A DNA stretch of 64,000 nucleotides from Ridgeia piscesae (Eukaryota; Annelida; Polychaeta; Sabellida; Siboglinidae), in contig JAODUO010001640.1 in assembly GCA_025642075.2 (NCBI GenBank), forward strand, positions 10,001 to 74,000. Direction: 5' to 3'. Under the pieces are notes generated by a model. It searched no databases, was not told where the DNA came from, and saw only the letters and a list, made by a program, of their open reading frames with translations. Of the stretch, positions 1 through 24,613 are shown piece by piece (positions within the stretch are counted from its first letter, which is position 1; every line of letters starts with the position of its first letter). A program made the translations under genes and the position numbers.

Positions 1-207
1 TCACACTTGCTACTCATTTTATAATGACTTGTAGTCATTATATAGAAACCAATTATTGATGGATTGGTTGGTTGAATGTGTGATTGAGTTATTGATAGAT
101 TCATTAATTCATTCATTAAAGACAAGAGAATCGTAGTGTAATACAAACTAACAGGATTAACTGTATGGTGTCAGACTTTGAATTGTATACTTGTAGATAC
201 TACAAAG

Positions 208-322
208 ATGATCACAGAGGGCAGCACTGCTGGTGTAACAAATGGCATGATTGAGGTGGACGGCGTGAAGGAGCATGATGCTCCTGAGCTGAGTAGTGAC
301 AAGAAGACAGACGAAATCATAG
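208..322 (+). CDS. TMEM263: TMEM263-like, coding exon 1
   Basis: Encodes MITEGSTAGVTNGMIEVDGV and a following acidic stretch. Ends at a GT donor after ATAG with one base of a split codon. The exon itself probably begins at 197, after TTGTAG. Confidence 0.62.
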
Positions 323-1139
323 GTAACAGTGACTGGTTCATGTTAAACATGGTGCTGGCTTGCCAAGTCAAGGGCAAGTTTATCCACTCTAGTTGCTCGA
401 GTTCAGCCAGCTGTACAGATGAGTGCATGGCTATAGGTAGTAGCAGATACTTGTGTATAAATGGTCTTTGTGCAATTCTTGCAGTATGGCTGAATGTTTC
501 CCATAAAAATCAATTGAACAGATCTGCCAGAGAGTGAAATGTTTTGATTAATCCTGTTGATGGAACATTGTGTTATATAAAACTTTAAATACTGTATACT
601 TTTACTTTGGATACTAATTGAATTACATTGCTAGTCTGAATCGGGTATTTCCAACGTAAGGTCAAAATACATGCTGTACGTCCACTTTGCTCTGTATTTC
701 GGCAGGCTAATACTGCCGGAATGTAATTTTGGTACTCCAGTGCAAACGGGAACAGAGTTTTCGCGTACTGAAGTCTGACGTCAAAAATATAATGTGTGAA
801 ATAATATACTAGTAATCAGATATATAAATAAGTTCGCCACACACCATTCTACATCAGGTTACTGTCCCTTGATAACCACATGGATGCATTAACCTGACAG
901 CTGGGTGACTGTGTGCTACAGAACCAACAAAGCCGACGAGTCTCATATGGCGCGTGTCAAGTGGACTATACAGCGTGACGACCGGCGCAGTCACCGGTAC
1001 CGTGGGGCTGGGGGTCGGCGGGGTCAAGTGGGTGGCAGGCAAGGGCTACAACGCGGGAAGCGCAGTTATCAACACAACAAAGACAGTGGCAGCGAAGGTC
1101 CCTGTGCCCACGTGGAAACGGAAAGCCAAGAAGGAGTAG
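208..1139 (+). CDS. TMEM263: TMEM263-like (UPF0444) small membrane protein, 2 coding exons
   Basis: The coding sequence joins 208-322 to 922-1139 and gives 110 aa, close to the roughly 116 aa of vertebrate TMEM263. The first exon follows an AG at 195-196 and starts at ATG 208, so there is probably a non-coding exon upstream. It encodes an acidic, disordered N-terminus. The donor at 323 (ATAG|GTAACA) is phase 1 and fits the acceptor at 920-921 (GTGCTACAG). The second exon encodes a Gly/Val/Ala-rich stretch (SSGLYSVTTGAVTGTVGLGV, then GGVKWVAGKGYNAGSAV) resembling the conserved membrane or glycine-zipper segment of TMEM263, and ends in a basic Lys-rich tail. The family is a small membrane protein linked to skeletal growth in vertebrates; its molecular role is unsettled. 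The assignment rests on sequence pattern and length. The exon join is my inference from matching phase. Confidence 0.72.
922..1139 (+). CDS. TMEM263: TMEM263-like, coding exon 2
   Basis: Acceptor AG at 920-921. The frame is open from the acceptor to TAG 1137-1139; the same frame has a TGA at 906-908, which excludes the earlier AG at 899-900. It holds the conserved Gly-rich membrane segment and ends KRKAKKE. Confidence 0.7.
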
Positions 1140-3990
1140 TCAATGTCACTGGAGATGGTCTTGAGGTGACGGGATGATATTACATTGAAGGTAGCTCTCC
1201 GTAGTGGCATTTGATGCCTGACTGACAATGCAATGAATGTAAGGAATGAAAGATATTGGTGTGTGATGTGTGTATTCTTGACAGTGCTAACATTTTGCAT
1301 TTTTACAACTACATGATAACAAGGGATTTTTTCTGGGTGGCATTTATTTCCTGACGTTTTTTATTCAATTTTTCTGCTTGGCTCATTTCAAACTACAACG
1401 TATTAGACAATTCTTTGGCTAAATAATTGAGTGTTTTTGGGTAGATCCATCCCAAATTTAGTCGAAAATTTGCGGCATCACACCGGCTAAGTATACCTTA
1501 ACTACGACAAAAGGCAATACAATATTTTGCAATAAAGTTTTGTATACTAATATAGACATACAGCGGCAAATCTGCTCAATGATTTAAGCCAAAACAACAG
1601 TTCTTTTCTGAGGCTGATTGCGCATTATTATTCAAATATTGCAAATTGAACATTGTCGCCTAAGATTTGTGATGAGTTGAATCAACTGATGAGGATGCTT
1701 CAAATGTTACTGTTTACCTGAGTTATTGTTACATGCACTGGTTGTTATGGTTATGAGCCAATAGAGTTGGTTTGGGCTTTCTTAGTCCCTGCAACAGGTT
1801 ACTAGGTGGTTATTTATAGCTGATGGTTGTGAATTATCCCAGAGATGCCACACAGACATAGCGAGTGTTTCTTTCATTTCGCAACAGTTCAGTATTTCAT
1901 GCAACATAGAACAACATGCATATTGTGTAGTTGTACATTTTGCAGATTGCTAAAGCTTCTTTCGTCTATGACTTGAAGGCTTTGTGTGCTTTCAATTTCA
2001 AACCAAAGACACTTGTTCGTTTTGATCTCTGAAGCAGCATTAGCTGGGAGTGACCGCGCACCCAATTGTATTAACTAGTGGTAGTACTAGTAGTAGTGAA
2101 ATGTGATCATCTGTATTACGCTGTATGTAGTAATAGCAAGAATGTACTGAATTGTATTTGGCTGAACAGTGAAATGTGCTGAAAATGTAGGTAGGAATAT
2201 GGCGTGATGACGTAGAAAGAATAGGTGTTTACATTGAGCATTTAAACATAGCCCTGCCATGATACATATCTTGACTAGTGTACGTATGTGTGGATATAAC
2301 AAAATCCCATATATTTGAGTTGGGGTGAACTTTATTGAACAGAAGCGACATGACTGAACTATATTGTATATGATACTTGTGGTTCCTACAAGCTCGTGTC
2401 CAGCAATGTGGCTTCCATGTTTACTATGCAGCCGGGTATAGCTGTCACCTACACATTTGACTTTTGTCGGAATGTACTGGTTTTGAAACGATGATCACTG
2501 GTTGTTGGAAATGTAATGTAATAATCAAGCTTTGACAATGAGGGTCACATTTGACAGATATTGCATTGGTCTTTATTTTGTTGTATTTATGTTTTTAGGT
2601 AAATCCATTGGATATTTGCAATTTTGCATCTGACAAGTATGTATTAAAATTACTATTAGTTAGGTGTAACACACTGTTTGTTTTTTGTTTCTGGCAGGAG
2701 TAGTTTTTGGCAATATAAATTCTTATGCCTAGTGTTTTATATTACATGCCTTTTGAAAATGTCATTAATTGGTGGGTGTTTGTTAAAAATTGCATTGTCA
2801 AACGCTGGTCATATTTACTTCATTTATTTAAATTCTCTTGATAAATATAATGTTTTCAGGTATTTCCCTAAAGTTGATAAAGTTCCAGTATTTGGGAAAT
2901 AGATTTTGTTTTACAAATATGTCACTGATAATATCCATGAGGATAATGTGGAAAAATTGTTTTAGATTGCCAGCGATAATTTTCAGGATCATCATATTGG
3001 TCTGAGCCAAGTATGTTATGTATTTCTCCTTAGACTTAGAGATAAGTGTCTGTTGGTATATGTTACTATTGTCAGATGTAATAATTGCATAATACACAGT
3101 ATTCCAAGAGGAAACGTGCCATTATTGTGGTGACTGTTGATTGTTTAACTGTTGATAAGTGTAAAAGTCAAGTGATTAAAAATGCAGGATGTTTGAGGTG
3201 ACTTACATGCAATGTTAGATGATATTTGCTGTTGGAATTTTCTGCATTTTCCCCACGTGAGGACATGTTTGGTGGTGTTTCCTTAATGGCATTCCACAGT
3301 GCTATGTGATGCTGTGTGTGGATTTTGATTTGACCACAAGTTTCATATATGTTGGACCATGTTACTTAAACGAATTCTGATTATTTGAATGTAACATAAC
3401 TACTTGAGAGTAAAATCAACACAGTGAATGCAAGAGTAACTTACACGTACTGTGTTTTGAGTTTAAACAACATAGTTTGCAACACGTCATCACCAACTGG
3501 GTTGGTAATGTTTAAGAAGTGGACGCAGGATGTCATAGACAATTTAGTTTAAAATGTTAACAGTTTATACCGAGTAGTTAGTTAGTTACACACCAGGGTC
3601 CAGTTTCATGAAGCTGTGTTCTTCATTGTATAATGATTACCTTATTAAATTATGTGATTTTTTGATAAGCGAACAAGTTTATGCAAATATGTGCCACTAA
3701 GTAATCATTTCTTTATTACTGCATAACTTTAAATATGCTTCATGAAACTGGCCCTGTACTATATTATTATAGATGATGTGCATTTTATGAAGAATGTTCC
3801 CATCTATAGGTGTGTAGTATTCTATAGGAAGTAGTATTGCTGCTAGTTGGTATGGATTGTTTCCAGCAAAGTAAACACTTATTTAGAATTGACATGTTGC
3901 AACTGTTCAAAATAGTTGATTATTGAATGCATAATAACTGTATTGTATTTCATGTGTATTAAAATTAATAAAATTGTTATTGCATGCAGT
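1140..3990 (+). other. Probable long 3'UTR of the TMEM263-like gene
   Basis: No convincing coding sequence on either strand. The DNA is AT-rich. AATAAA-type signals lie at about 1531 (AATAAAGTTTTG) and 3968 (AATAAAATTG, followed by a TGTTGTTGG stretch). Vertebrate TMEM263 has a long 3'UTR, so an end near 3.98 kb is plausible, but this is inference. A MITE-like element sits at 3594-3756. Confidence 0.3.
3594..3756. mobile_element. MITE-like inverted-repeat element
   Basis: About 163 bp bounded by inverted ends: GGGTCCAGTTTCATGAAGC on the left and GCTTCATGAAACTGGCCC on the right. The inner flanks (ATAATGATTAC, GTAATCATT) also pair. No coding capacity and no clear target duplication. Confidence 0.6.
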
Positions 3991-5320
3991 GTTGTTGGAT
4001 TTCTATAGTCAACCATATCACTTATATATATATTATACAGTAACTAGCACACTAAATTGTCTATCATGTAGCTGGATGCCGGGATGGGGACTCAAGCCCC
4101 TCTAGAACCTTCAGTGTTGTTTTTAGCTTAAAAGATGTTGCTGCAAAATAAATGTAACAGCATGATGAATCAATAGCACTATAGCAACAGCTTCCATCTT
4201 CCGATGTCATGGTCATGAGCCAACAACATGGCAGTGCTGCACTGAAGCTTCAAAAAAACCCAACAGTCGATGGTACAACATGCTAAAGCACTAGCTCAAT
4301 CCACCCAATATTAATTTCATCTCGCACAATGAATGATTTTGGCGAGCTTCACGGGGGGGGGTGCAAATGGAGGCTTGGTACCCTCCTCTGGGTCCACCCC
4401 ACATGTCGCCTAGAGTCAAGTCTCTTCAGTGATCATGACTGTCTTACAATTTTATCTTGCATTAATTTATCTCATTTGACCAGTTCAATTCGGAATCATT
4501 TGTCAGAAAAATTGGTAAAGTATTTCCTCCACCTAAATTTGATTTGTTGTTTGTGCAGTGTGGTTTACGGCAAACAAATTTTTTAGGTTAGACTACAATT
4601 TTGTCCTGACCGCACTAAATGGGGGTAACTGTGTAACCTGTTACTGATTTTTGGTTTCTAGCCCTGAATGTGTGTATGCATACATGTTTACCCGTGTCAG
4701 CAGCTGGGTGTGTATGTATGTGGGTGTATTTATGTACACGACTGTAAACATGCCAAGTATCAAACAACCCTTTGCTGGACCCTACATATTGTGGGTTCAT
4801 TTTCAGCCTGTGTTTATTTTGAATATAGTTTATCAACAGGTTGAATAATGTTGTATGTATGCAATCATGGGTAGAAATGTTATCCCAGGGGATTAGTAAC
4901 CTTGGTATGTTTTCCCCATGAAAACTTATTAAAAATCCAATAAACATATAACAATGTAATAACTGTTTATACAACTTGATTTAATTAGTATTAATATATT
5001 TAAAATATATTTGGGCATTTGTAATAGGTTTGTTATAGTTATACTGTATACATGGTTTTGTGGTAAAAAGCAATCGGAATGCCTTCCATCAAGCGTCATT
5101 AATGAAATTATTAAGAAATTGTTTCTCTTTCTGGTCCTCACACTGCTAGTGACTTGGTTTTGCTATCTTACCGGCTGCAAATGTAACCCCATGTTACCCT
5201 CTCACTGGGGTAAAGGGTAGCGTAGTCATAGAGATAATACCAGCCATCAGTTCTGATATGGATGGCTGTATCTTGTCGTCAACATCAATGTCAAGTATCG
5301 AGGGTTGTTCCATTTGACAA
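3990..5320. other. Intergenic, no gene seen
   Basis: Only short chance open frames. There is a run of 9 G at about 4351-4360. Nothing recognisable. Confidence 0.4.
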
Positions 5321-5324
5321 AGTC

Positions 5325-5425
5325 ATCACATCAGTGCCAATGCCAAGACATCAGTGCCAATGTCATGAAATCAATGCCAGTGTCATGACATCAGTGCCAA
5401 TGCCATGACATCAGTACCAGTTTCG
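5325..5425. repeat. Degenerate tandem repeat, about 20-22 bp unit
   Basis: About five imperfect copies of a unit like GACATCAGTGCCAATGCCAT, differing by point changes. Not coding. Confidence 0.6.
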
Positions 5426-6530
5426 CAGCACTGACCAGACAAACAATCTTCGGCTTGTCATCGATAGTTAATTCACCGACTAGCCACGATGTCAGTAGTT
5501 TGCCTTTTCTGGCATATCCAAGTATATCCACAATATATGACAATGGTACTTTGTGTGCACCCGGCAGTAAAATAATAAAATCAGTGTTCTTTGCCTTGCA
5601 TATGGAAAACAACAAACGAAACCGTATACAAGAAGTGAACATTTAAGATTTTATTTTCAGAAATAATTTCCATTTATATATGTGCGTGTAAAACAAATGA
5701 CTTGCATTGAGGTTGTTAAAAATATGATGCGCAGAGGAATAGTTACTCGTCCAAGAGACCAGTGGTGGAGAAATGTTACTCATCCCAACGAATCTTTACA
5801 TGCCTCAGCCGTGGCCTGGGCTAGGGAGTGAACCAGAACAGTAAGTCCGATCTCAGTCATACAATACAGTGGACACACATACAGGAGCAATAGGACATGA
5901 GAACAAAACTTTGCACTGACTACATGAACCTATAACCCGGTCAATAATATCTACACCACAACAACAGTTCTGTACATTAAATAACATCGGTCAAATACAG
6001 TTTAGAATCCAATCTGCTAGACTACACGTTCTCAAGGCAATTGTATAACAACATAAAATACTGCAAATAAAAATGGGTGAATACTGTTCAAACAACCACC
6101 AAACAAACATTTAAATTGTAATCGAACTTCACATGCAGTTCCGTCACATTTAAAATTGCCCTTTTTCAGTGTAGTTACTTTGCAACTTAACCATTGCAAT
6201 AGATTCAAAACCTCCACAAGAGTAACATGTGGTCCATGACTTACAAGAGTACATTTTTGCATGAAACAGCCTTACTATCTATTAAATTTAGTGTGTTACA
6301 CAGATTGAACAAATCAGATGTTAAACAAATTTGTTTTACTTCATAACATCTGCCAAGATCAACTGTTCCGCCAACAGGTAACATAGTATGTCTTTAAAAT
6401 TGTAATAGCAAAAGGTATAATAATACATTGTTAATAACTTACGGGGTAAAAGCAATTTTACTCGAGAAAGCACTGGTTTGTCAATGCACAAGCCCCTATC
6501 AGTGGATGTATCAATGCAACTGAAGAATCG
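5426..6530. other. Intergenic, no gene seen
   Basis: Short open frames on both strands with no recognisable domain. No clear structure. Confidence 0.35.
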
Positions 6531-6705
6531 ATGCCAACAAGACTTAAAGATGTCACCTCAACCAAGATGTCACCCAAAACCACTAAATTCAAAAGGACGT
6601 CACCAAAAACCACTGATGCCAACAAGATGTCACCCAAAATTACTAATGCCAACAAGATGTCAACTGAAACTACAGAACCTGACAAGATTTCAACCAAAAA
6701 CCAAC
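6531..6705. repeat. Degenerate tandem repeat, about 30 bp unit
   Basis: Five to six copies beginning GATGTCACC and ending near CCAACAA. The unit keeps overlapping frames open and produces spurious low-complexity proteins. Confidence 0.6.
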
Positions 6706-6852
6706 CAAGTGCATTATTCCCCGCCCATATCCAATGACACCATTAGGCAGAAAATGCATTGTGGACGGGCAATCTAGAGGTCATTCAATACTACAATATG
6801 GACTTATTTTCCACATGATGAATCGTGATGAGCACATAAAAATATTCTATGC

Positions 6853-6858
6853 TTTATT
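6853..6858 (-). terminator. Candidate poly(A) signal for the MINDY gene
   Basis: Plus-strand TTTATT reads AATAAA on the minus strand. It lies about 1.5 kb after the stop codon. The hexamer is common in AT-rich DNA, so this is only a candidate. Confidence 0.25.
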
Positions 6859-6954
6859 TTTTATGTGATCACCGGAAGCAGATTGACAGGTGAGCTTTCA
6901 TCAGCCAACGTTACATCACCACTAACAACTAGATGGCAGCACAAGTCTCATGTT

Positions 6955-7110
6955 CAGTGGTGTTGGCTGTAGCATGGTGGTGTTGGCTGTTGCATGATAA
7001 TGGCTGTTGCATGGTGGTGTTGGTTGTAACCATAACTCAGTTGTACTGATTGTAACACAGTGGTGCTGGCTGTAAAACAGTGCTGTTGACTGTAATGGAT
7101 TGGTGTTGAT
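6955..7110. repeat. Degenerate GGTGGTGTTGGCTGT-type repeat
   Basis: Imperfect repeats of about 20-25 bp around TGGTGTTGGCTGTTGCAT, just before the 40-bp minisatellite. Confidence 0.5.
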
Positions 7111-7153
7111 TGCAACAGTGAAGCTGTTAAATATCCTGGCATGAAATACCATT

Positions 7154-8304
7154 ATGTTACGTGACTCGTATCTCAGTCACATGGTCCATGTCTCTGTTAC
7201 ATGACTCGTATCTCAGTCACATGGTCCATGCCTCTGTTACATGACTCGTATCTCAGTCACACGGTCCATGCATCTGTTACATGACTCGTATCTCAGTCAC
7301 ATGGTCCATGCCTCTGTTACATGACTCGTATCTCAGTCACATGGTCCATGCATCTGTTACATGACTCGTATCTCAGTCACATAGTCCATGCCTCTGTTAC
7401 ATGACTCGTATCTCAGTCACATGGTCCATGCATCTGTTACATGACTCGTATCTCAGTCACATAGTCCATGCCTCTGTTACATGACTCGTATCTCAGTCAC
7501 ATGGTCCATGCATCTGTTACATGACTCGTATCTCAGTCACATGGTCCATGCATCTGTTACATGACTCGTATCTCAGTCACATGGTCCATGCATCTGTTAC
7601 ATGACTTGTATCTCAGTCACATAGTCCATGCCTCTGTTACATGACTCGTATCTCAGTCACATGGTCCATGCCTCTGTTACATGACTCGTATCTCAGTCAC
7701 ATGGTCCATGCCTCTGTTATATGACTCGTATCTCAGTCACATGGTCCATGCCTCTGTTACATGACTCGTATCTCAGTCACATGGTCCATGCCTCTGTTAC
7801 ATGACTCGTATCTCAGTCACATGGTCCTTGCCTCTGTTACATGACTCGTATCTCAGTCACATGGGCCATGCCTCTGTTACATGACTGGTATCTCAGTCAC
7901 ATGGTCCATGCCTCTGTTACATGACTCGTATCTCAGTCACATGGTCCATGCCTCTGTTACATGACTCGTATCTCAGTCACATGGTCCATGCCTCTGTTAC
8001 ATGACTCGTATCTCAGTCACATGATCCATGCCTCTGTTACATGACTCGTATCTCAGTCACATGGTCAATGCCTCTGTTACATGACTTGTATCTCAGTCAC
8101 ATGGTCCATGCCTCTGTTACATGACTCGTATCTCAGTCACATGGTCCATGCCTCTGTTACATGACTCGTATCTCAGTCACATGGTCCATGCATCTGTTAC
8201 ATGACTCGTATCTCAGTCACATGGTCCATGCCTCTGTTACATGACTTGTATCTCAGTCACATGGTCCATGCATCTGTTACATGACTCTTATCTCAGTTAC
8301 ATGG
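7154..8304. repeat. 40-bp minisatellite, about 29 copies
   Basis: Near-perfect head-to-tail copies of a 40-bp unit that contains ATGACTCGTATCTCAGTCAC followed by ATGGTCCATGCCTCTGTTAC. Variants are mostly CCTCTG/CATCTG and GGTCC/AGTCC. It lies 70-1220 nt downstream of the MINDY stop codon on the minus strand. It is therefore probably inside that gene's 3'UTR if the transcript ends at the minus-strand AATAAA near 6853-6858. Confidence 0.9.
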
Positions 8305-8376
8305 CATGACACAGCTCAGTCACATGACATATACGAATCTGTCACATGATCCAAGTCTTTGTTGGTGCTGGTGCCA

Positions 8377-19765
<11,389 letters not shown>

Positions 19766-19935
19766 TCTATTTACGAACTTTTATCTCGCCAGCTGTTGAT
19801 GCAGAATGTACGGAAGTTGAGTATCAAAACATGCACATGCGCACTGCGTTCTCGTCGCCATTTTAACGCGTTCCATTTCCGGGGAAAGTTGAGAAACTTG
19901 GAAACTCGGAAAGGTGCACAAATCTGAAAGTTTCA
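19766..19935 (-). promoter_or_regulatory. Probable TATA-less promoter of the MINDY gene
   Basis: CpG-rich block just upstream of ATG 19765. It holds an NRF1-like CATGCGCACTGCG (19836-19848), a YY1-like AAAATGGCGAC on the minus strand (about 19855-19865) and an ETS-like TTCCGG (about 19877). These are typical of housekeeping start regions. The assignment is inferred from motifs only. Confidence 0.5.
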
Positions 19936-22306
19936 CCATAACAGGTGAGACACTTTATGTAACCACCAAAGCATCAGTGCATGACGCCGTTAGTGATCTA
20001 TTTATGATGTTGTACGTAGAAATGTTGTTGCTGCCTATAAATGCAGATGTGGTTCAGTGGACATCGTATGGCTCAGATTCTGGACAGTGACAGACAATCG
20101 GATTTGTTCATTTTATTAGCACTAACGATTGCAGGATGTTTGGGGCTCGAGATTGGGTGTCCCCAGGGGCCGAACTACTCGTTTTTGCAATCCTTGAACT
20201 ATGACTCATTTACACTGATATGGGGTAGGCCGAATTGTCCGTTTATCAAATACATGTATCATTGTATGACAGTTGTATTTGTAACCTGCACCTCGCCACC
20301 TGTTTATTAAACTTTATTGTATAATTGAAATAATTTTATCGCCAAATTAATAATTTAAATATCAATGGCCTAAATGGCGACAGATAAAAAAGTGACAGAC
20401 CAAAACGATAAAAAAACAGCAGCAACCAAAATAACAACAGTCCCAAAACGACAACTATGCCCCACTCCAAATTGGCAACACGCTAAAATGGTGGGAGACC
20501 CAAAACAGTGACAAACAAAAACAGCAACTCACTAAAACGGCAACCCCCATTCATTACTAATGACTAATGTTCTATAGATTATTGCATTTTATGTTTTCGC
20601 ACTTTGAGTTAAACAACGAGCTACTGAAATGTGTTTCCATATCTGCCAACTTGTGCATTAGCTACGATGCAAATTTAGCAAACAATTTAACATATTTTAT
20701 TTAGTAGACAAATACTATGTATTGTAAACAATCTGCTTACAGCTCCTACATTTGCATATATTCTGTAATCACACAAAATCTAGCTATATTTTACAATCTT
20801 ATGATATTGTGACTTTGCATAAAATAAAAGTAACAAAGAGCTGCTGATAAGAAATTAAACACAACACCCTGTATCAAGTCTATCAACACAGGTTTGACCT
20901 TCCACTTTCTTGGAACTTCACATGGTAATTACCTATCCAGGTCAGATTTCGCCCAAAGTTCTGTATGTTCTTAGTAGAGTGTGTTTGGCTTCTTGAGTCA
21001 TACAAACTAGTGATATAACTATAAGTATCTTTAAGCTAATCATTGATTATAACTTTGTAGCAATTTCTTTATTAGGGTGAAACAAAATTGTCTTGTATAC
21101 AGTTAGTATTATACTGAGTGTGGCAAGGTGTTTTAGTTGAGTGTTTTAAGTTACAATATGTTTTAAGTGACACTATTGTGTACTGAAGTATGTGAAATGT
21201 GAATAGCTCCACCCTACTTCCTGCGACCTCAAGAAAACCTATAAATGATGTATCTGGACTAATTAATTATCATTAAATGTACAGTTGTTCAAAAACAACT
21301 ATAACTTGGGATGAAATACAAATATATTTCTTTTCTAGATTTCAATACAAATAAAAAATTCAATAAAAAAACACTGCCTTTTTTATTCAGATACGATTCA
21401 AATACATGCCATGTTTGAAATTTGATTCAGATACGTGGACTGTGTTTCCATTATAGTTCAAGTATATCACAGTGGGTGGAATTTTGTCTTTGGCTTGATT
21501 GACTGCTGTAGACTAATTGGCAGGCAGGTTTACTAGACTCCTAATCTGTACTACTGTAACAAGTAGTGGGTAGCTCTTCCCCTGCACTGGAGGAAACATA
21601 GGTTCCTTTGTCTTAGCCCAGGATGTTTACACAGCAGGTGACAGCAGGATTCTTTGAAGCACCTTCCCTGTGAATGCCTGCCTGGCTATAGTTGACCATA
21701 CCACAGGCTTGAAAAACATTCTGTCTAGACTCCTGAGCCAGTTTATGTCAGGCAGTTTTGTTGGTAAAAATTACATTTTATGTGTATCTGATAGTATTTA
21801 CAAATATTTTTCAAATTCAGCCCAAATACAAATACACACCCTTTTGTGTTTTCAATACAAATACACAAAATTTTGGTATACAAATACATATTTGAACCCA
21901 ACCCTGACTACTCTAGACATTTTATTTTACGTCATGACGACTTGTTTTCGATATCTTTCGAAACCATCCAGTTTAGATGAAAATGCCTGCTATCATTTGC
22001 TCAAGGTATCAAGTGAAATTACAACTAGTGACAAATAACGATGAATCTTTTGATTTTGTTCCTAGATGTGTGTGTCTGTTCCAATTTATATTCGCTAAGC
22101 TACCAGTTTCACCTGTGGATAAACAAAAGTGGCCTGTCTAGTTCACTGGTTCACCTTTGTTTTGTCTGTTAAACAAATCACATCTTTGATGGTTGAGAAG
22201 GAGCTGTTCTCTTGGGTGAGGTTGTGTGGACATGTGCCTGAGGGGGGGGGGCTGAGACGGGTTGATTGGGTGTCCTTGTCTTACCCCAGTGTCTGTGCTA
22301 GAACAC
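19936..22306. other. Intergenic, repeat debris, no gene seen
   Basis: 20.35-20.55 kb is low-complexity, rich in AAAACGACAAC-like words. 21.30-21.45 and 21.80-21.90 kb share AATACAAATACA-rich sequence and look like two halves of one repeat split by an insertion. No coding evidence. Confidence 0.4.
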
Positions 22307-22599
22307 CTGGGCTCATATGCATGTCCACAGACTAGGTTAGGCGCTGCACAGGCACTACCCTCCGACTAACTGTGCTGTGGCCTAGCGAGTGATTCAGTCG
22401 GTATGCATGAGCCGGTCGCAGTGCGATTTAGCCGCCGCATAGTTGGTCTGCAGACCGCGGTCCTAAGAGTCAGTTTGAAAAGCTATTACCGCTTCGAAAC
22501 AGGGATTCCCCACGAATTGTGCCGCATTGCGCACGCGCGCGGTGACGCACAGGGTCAAAGCAGCGGTTCATCGCAGGTCGTGGTCAGTGTTTGTTTACA

Positions 22600-22885
22600 T
22601 TAAGCTTGGCACGGAAGTCAGCGAAGGTGGGAAGCGCGTAGAGAAAAAAGTTAAGCGTAAGCCGACCTGTCGAGATGACGAAATTATATTTTTAATTGAG
22701 GGAATCGGCAACGAAAAAAGTATTTTGATGAGCAAGTTACAAAATTTGGTAGCAAAGAATAAAAAGGAAGTTTGGCGAGAGGCGAGCTCAACGCTGAAGT
22801 GAATTCGCTCGGGATGGCGCTAAGTCTAAGAACGGAGGACGACCTAAACAAAAGGGGAAAGATTTGAAATCTGCGGTCTTTGAAC
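22600..22885 (+). pseudogene. Harbinger Myb-like DNA-binding protein, 5' exon (broken)
   Basis: Reads KRKPTCRDDEIIFLIEGIGN, then LMSKLQNLVAKNKKEVW, then a frameshift into VNSLGMALSLRTEDDLNK, and after another shift KDLKSAV. The order KRKP, SKLQN, KKxxW, VN-LG, RTxxDL and DLKS matches the trihelix/Myb-like partner of Harbinger transposases (also NAIF1-like proteins). At least two frame breaks make it a pseudogene. Confidence 0.7.
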
Positions 22886-24119
22886 GCACTACGTGATCAG
22901 GGAAAAGTGGTAGGCAGACCACCAAGCACACCCCCGCTGTATGCTGATATCATAATGGATACAATTGGTGAAGGAACCGATTTGGCGATGTGACAACGGA
23001 ATTGATGGTGAGTATTCACATCTCGTCAAACGAATGATTACTGTCTGTGGTGTGTGTTGTACTTTCAAGTGTCACCGTATTATGTACAATTCCTTATTTA
23101 CTACAGTGTCTTCTCTGCTAAAAAAAAGTAATAAAAATTAAACAAATGAAATAAAATCCCAAACAGTGTTTTTTATTTAAATTTAATTATTTTATTTTGT
23201 GATTTTTATGCTTGTGATATATTACAACAAAATTAAGTGGCCCTAAAGCGAGGACTGACTGTTTTCAGACTTGTTGATAGCATAAATTATAACACAAAAT
23301 AAATTTATATTAAAACATATACTAGTATATGTAATTATTGTTGGAGTACAATTATTACAACTATAATTCTCATTTCGATAAAAATGAACCAAATGCATTA
23401 ATGGAACATATCATGACACTTTATTTATAATAGTTCAACATCCATTAGTAAATCAAACATGCCTATATTCAAATTTATATAATGATTTGAGTGCTACAAA
23501 CAGTTGTATTGTAAAAGAAACTCTTATGCAGAACTGTTATACAGAAATAATTATTATGTACAGTAATATGCAACTCATACACGATACAATGAAAATAACC
23601 TATTAACACAATACGTAAATATGTCATATTTACAAAACTTATAATGTTCATGTTTCAGTGAAAAGGCACAGACAGCTTCATGCTGGACACAGGTGATGGG
23701 CAGGCTATGGCTCTGCCAATGGATGATGCATGAGGTGAGCAATCTCAATTAATCTTTGATTTCCATATCTAATTAGCAATGTCAAACAGCTTATGTAAAC
23801 ATTGAGGGTTGCATCAAGCATCCTAATAATTGAAACTTCCCAGTATAAGAAGAGAGAGAGAGAGAGCCATCATAAAAATAGCAGAGTGGGGGACTCAAGT
23901 TACAGGCAGTCACCATAAAGTGACAGGCATCCATGACCAGGGCAATTATACTACAATAGCAATACACAAGAGCATGGTCAGCCCTAGAGTTGGTGGTGGA
24001 CCAAGTTGGTGACTGGTAGAGTTACATAATAGGACAGAGGTCAATATCCACACTTTGTCACATCTACAATGATCTGTCACCTTCTAAATTCTAAACAATA
24101 ATCATACTTACACATCAAA

Positions 24120-24250
<131 letters not shown>

Positions 24251-24467
24251 ACATGTTGGTATGTGGGAGTGTACATACATTTTTAATCTAGTGAACATCT
24301 TGTATATTATGTGAGTAAATAGCATGTTGGGTAAGACTGAACCATGGCGACATACAGGTATAGTGACTCTATTCTTCAGTTACAGAAAACATGATTGGCT
24401 ATGTCAATAATAAAGTACACGTACTAATTCAAATAAGTTACTAAAGGAACATGTTTTGGCATTCCAG

Positions 24468-24613
24468 ATGTATCATCATCTGTGATGCCTGCACCACTGC
24501 CAGAACCTCCACCACAGCCTGAGCCAGATGCCAGCTGGTTTATGCAAGTGGAGCCACTAAAGCAGCAGTTAACTGCTACTTTGGCAGCTAATCTTTGTAA
24601 TTCCGCGTGTTGA
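24468..24613 (+). pseudogene. Harbinger Myb-like protein, 3' exon
   Basis: After acceptor GGCATTCCAG the plus strand reads SSSVMPAPLPEPPPQPEPDA then SWFMQVEPLKQQLTATLAAN and stops at TGA 24611-24613. The acidic/Pro linker and a C-terminal helix are typical of these proteins. It ends about 16 nt short of the converging transposase catalytic motif. Confidence 0.55.

Noticed and set aside
905..1177. 90-codon plus-strand frame overlapping the TMEM263 exon
   Set aside because: It is in another frame, with an Arg/Gly/Gln-rich product and no similarity. The frame beginning at 922 matches TMEM263 and joins in phase to the upstream exon.
7154..8304. Regular 40-bp repeats resembling a CRISPR array
   Set aside because: The repeats are contiguous with no unique spacers, and the host is a eukaryote. 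It is a minisatellite.
20041..20310. 89-codon ORF upstream of MINDY
   Set aside because: No recognisable domain, no splice context, and composition like the surrounding non-coding DNA.
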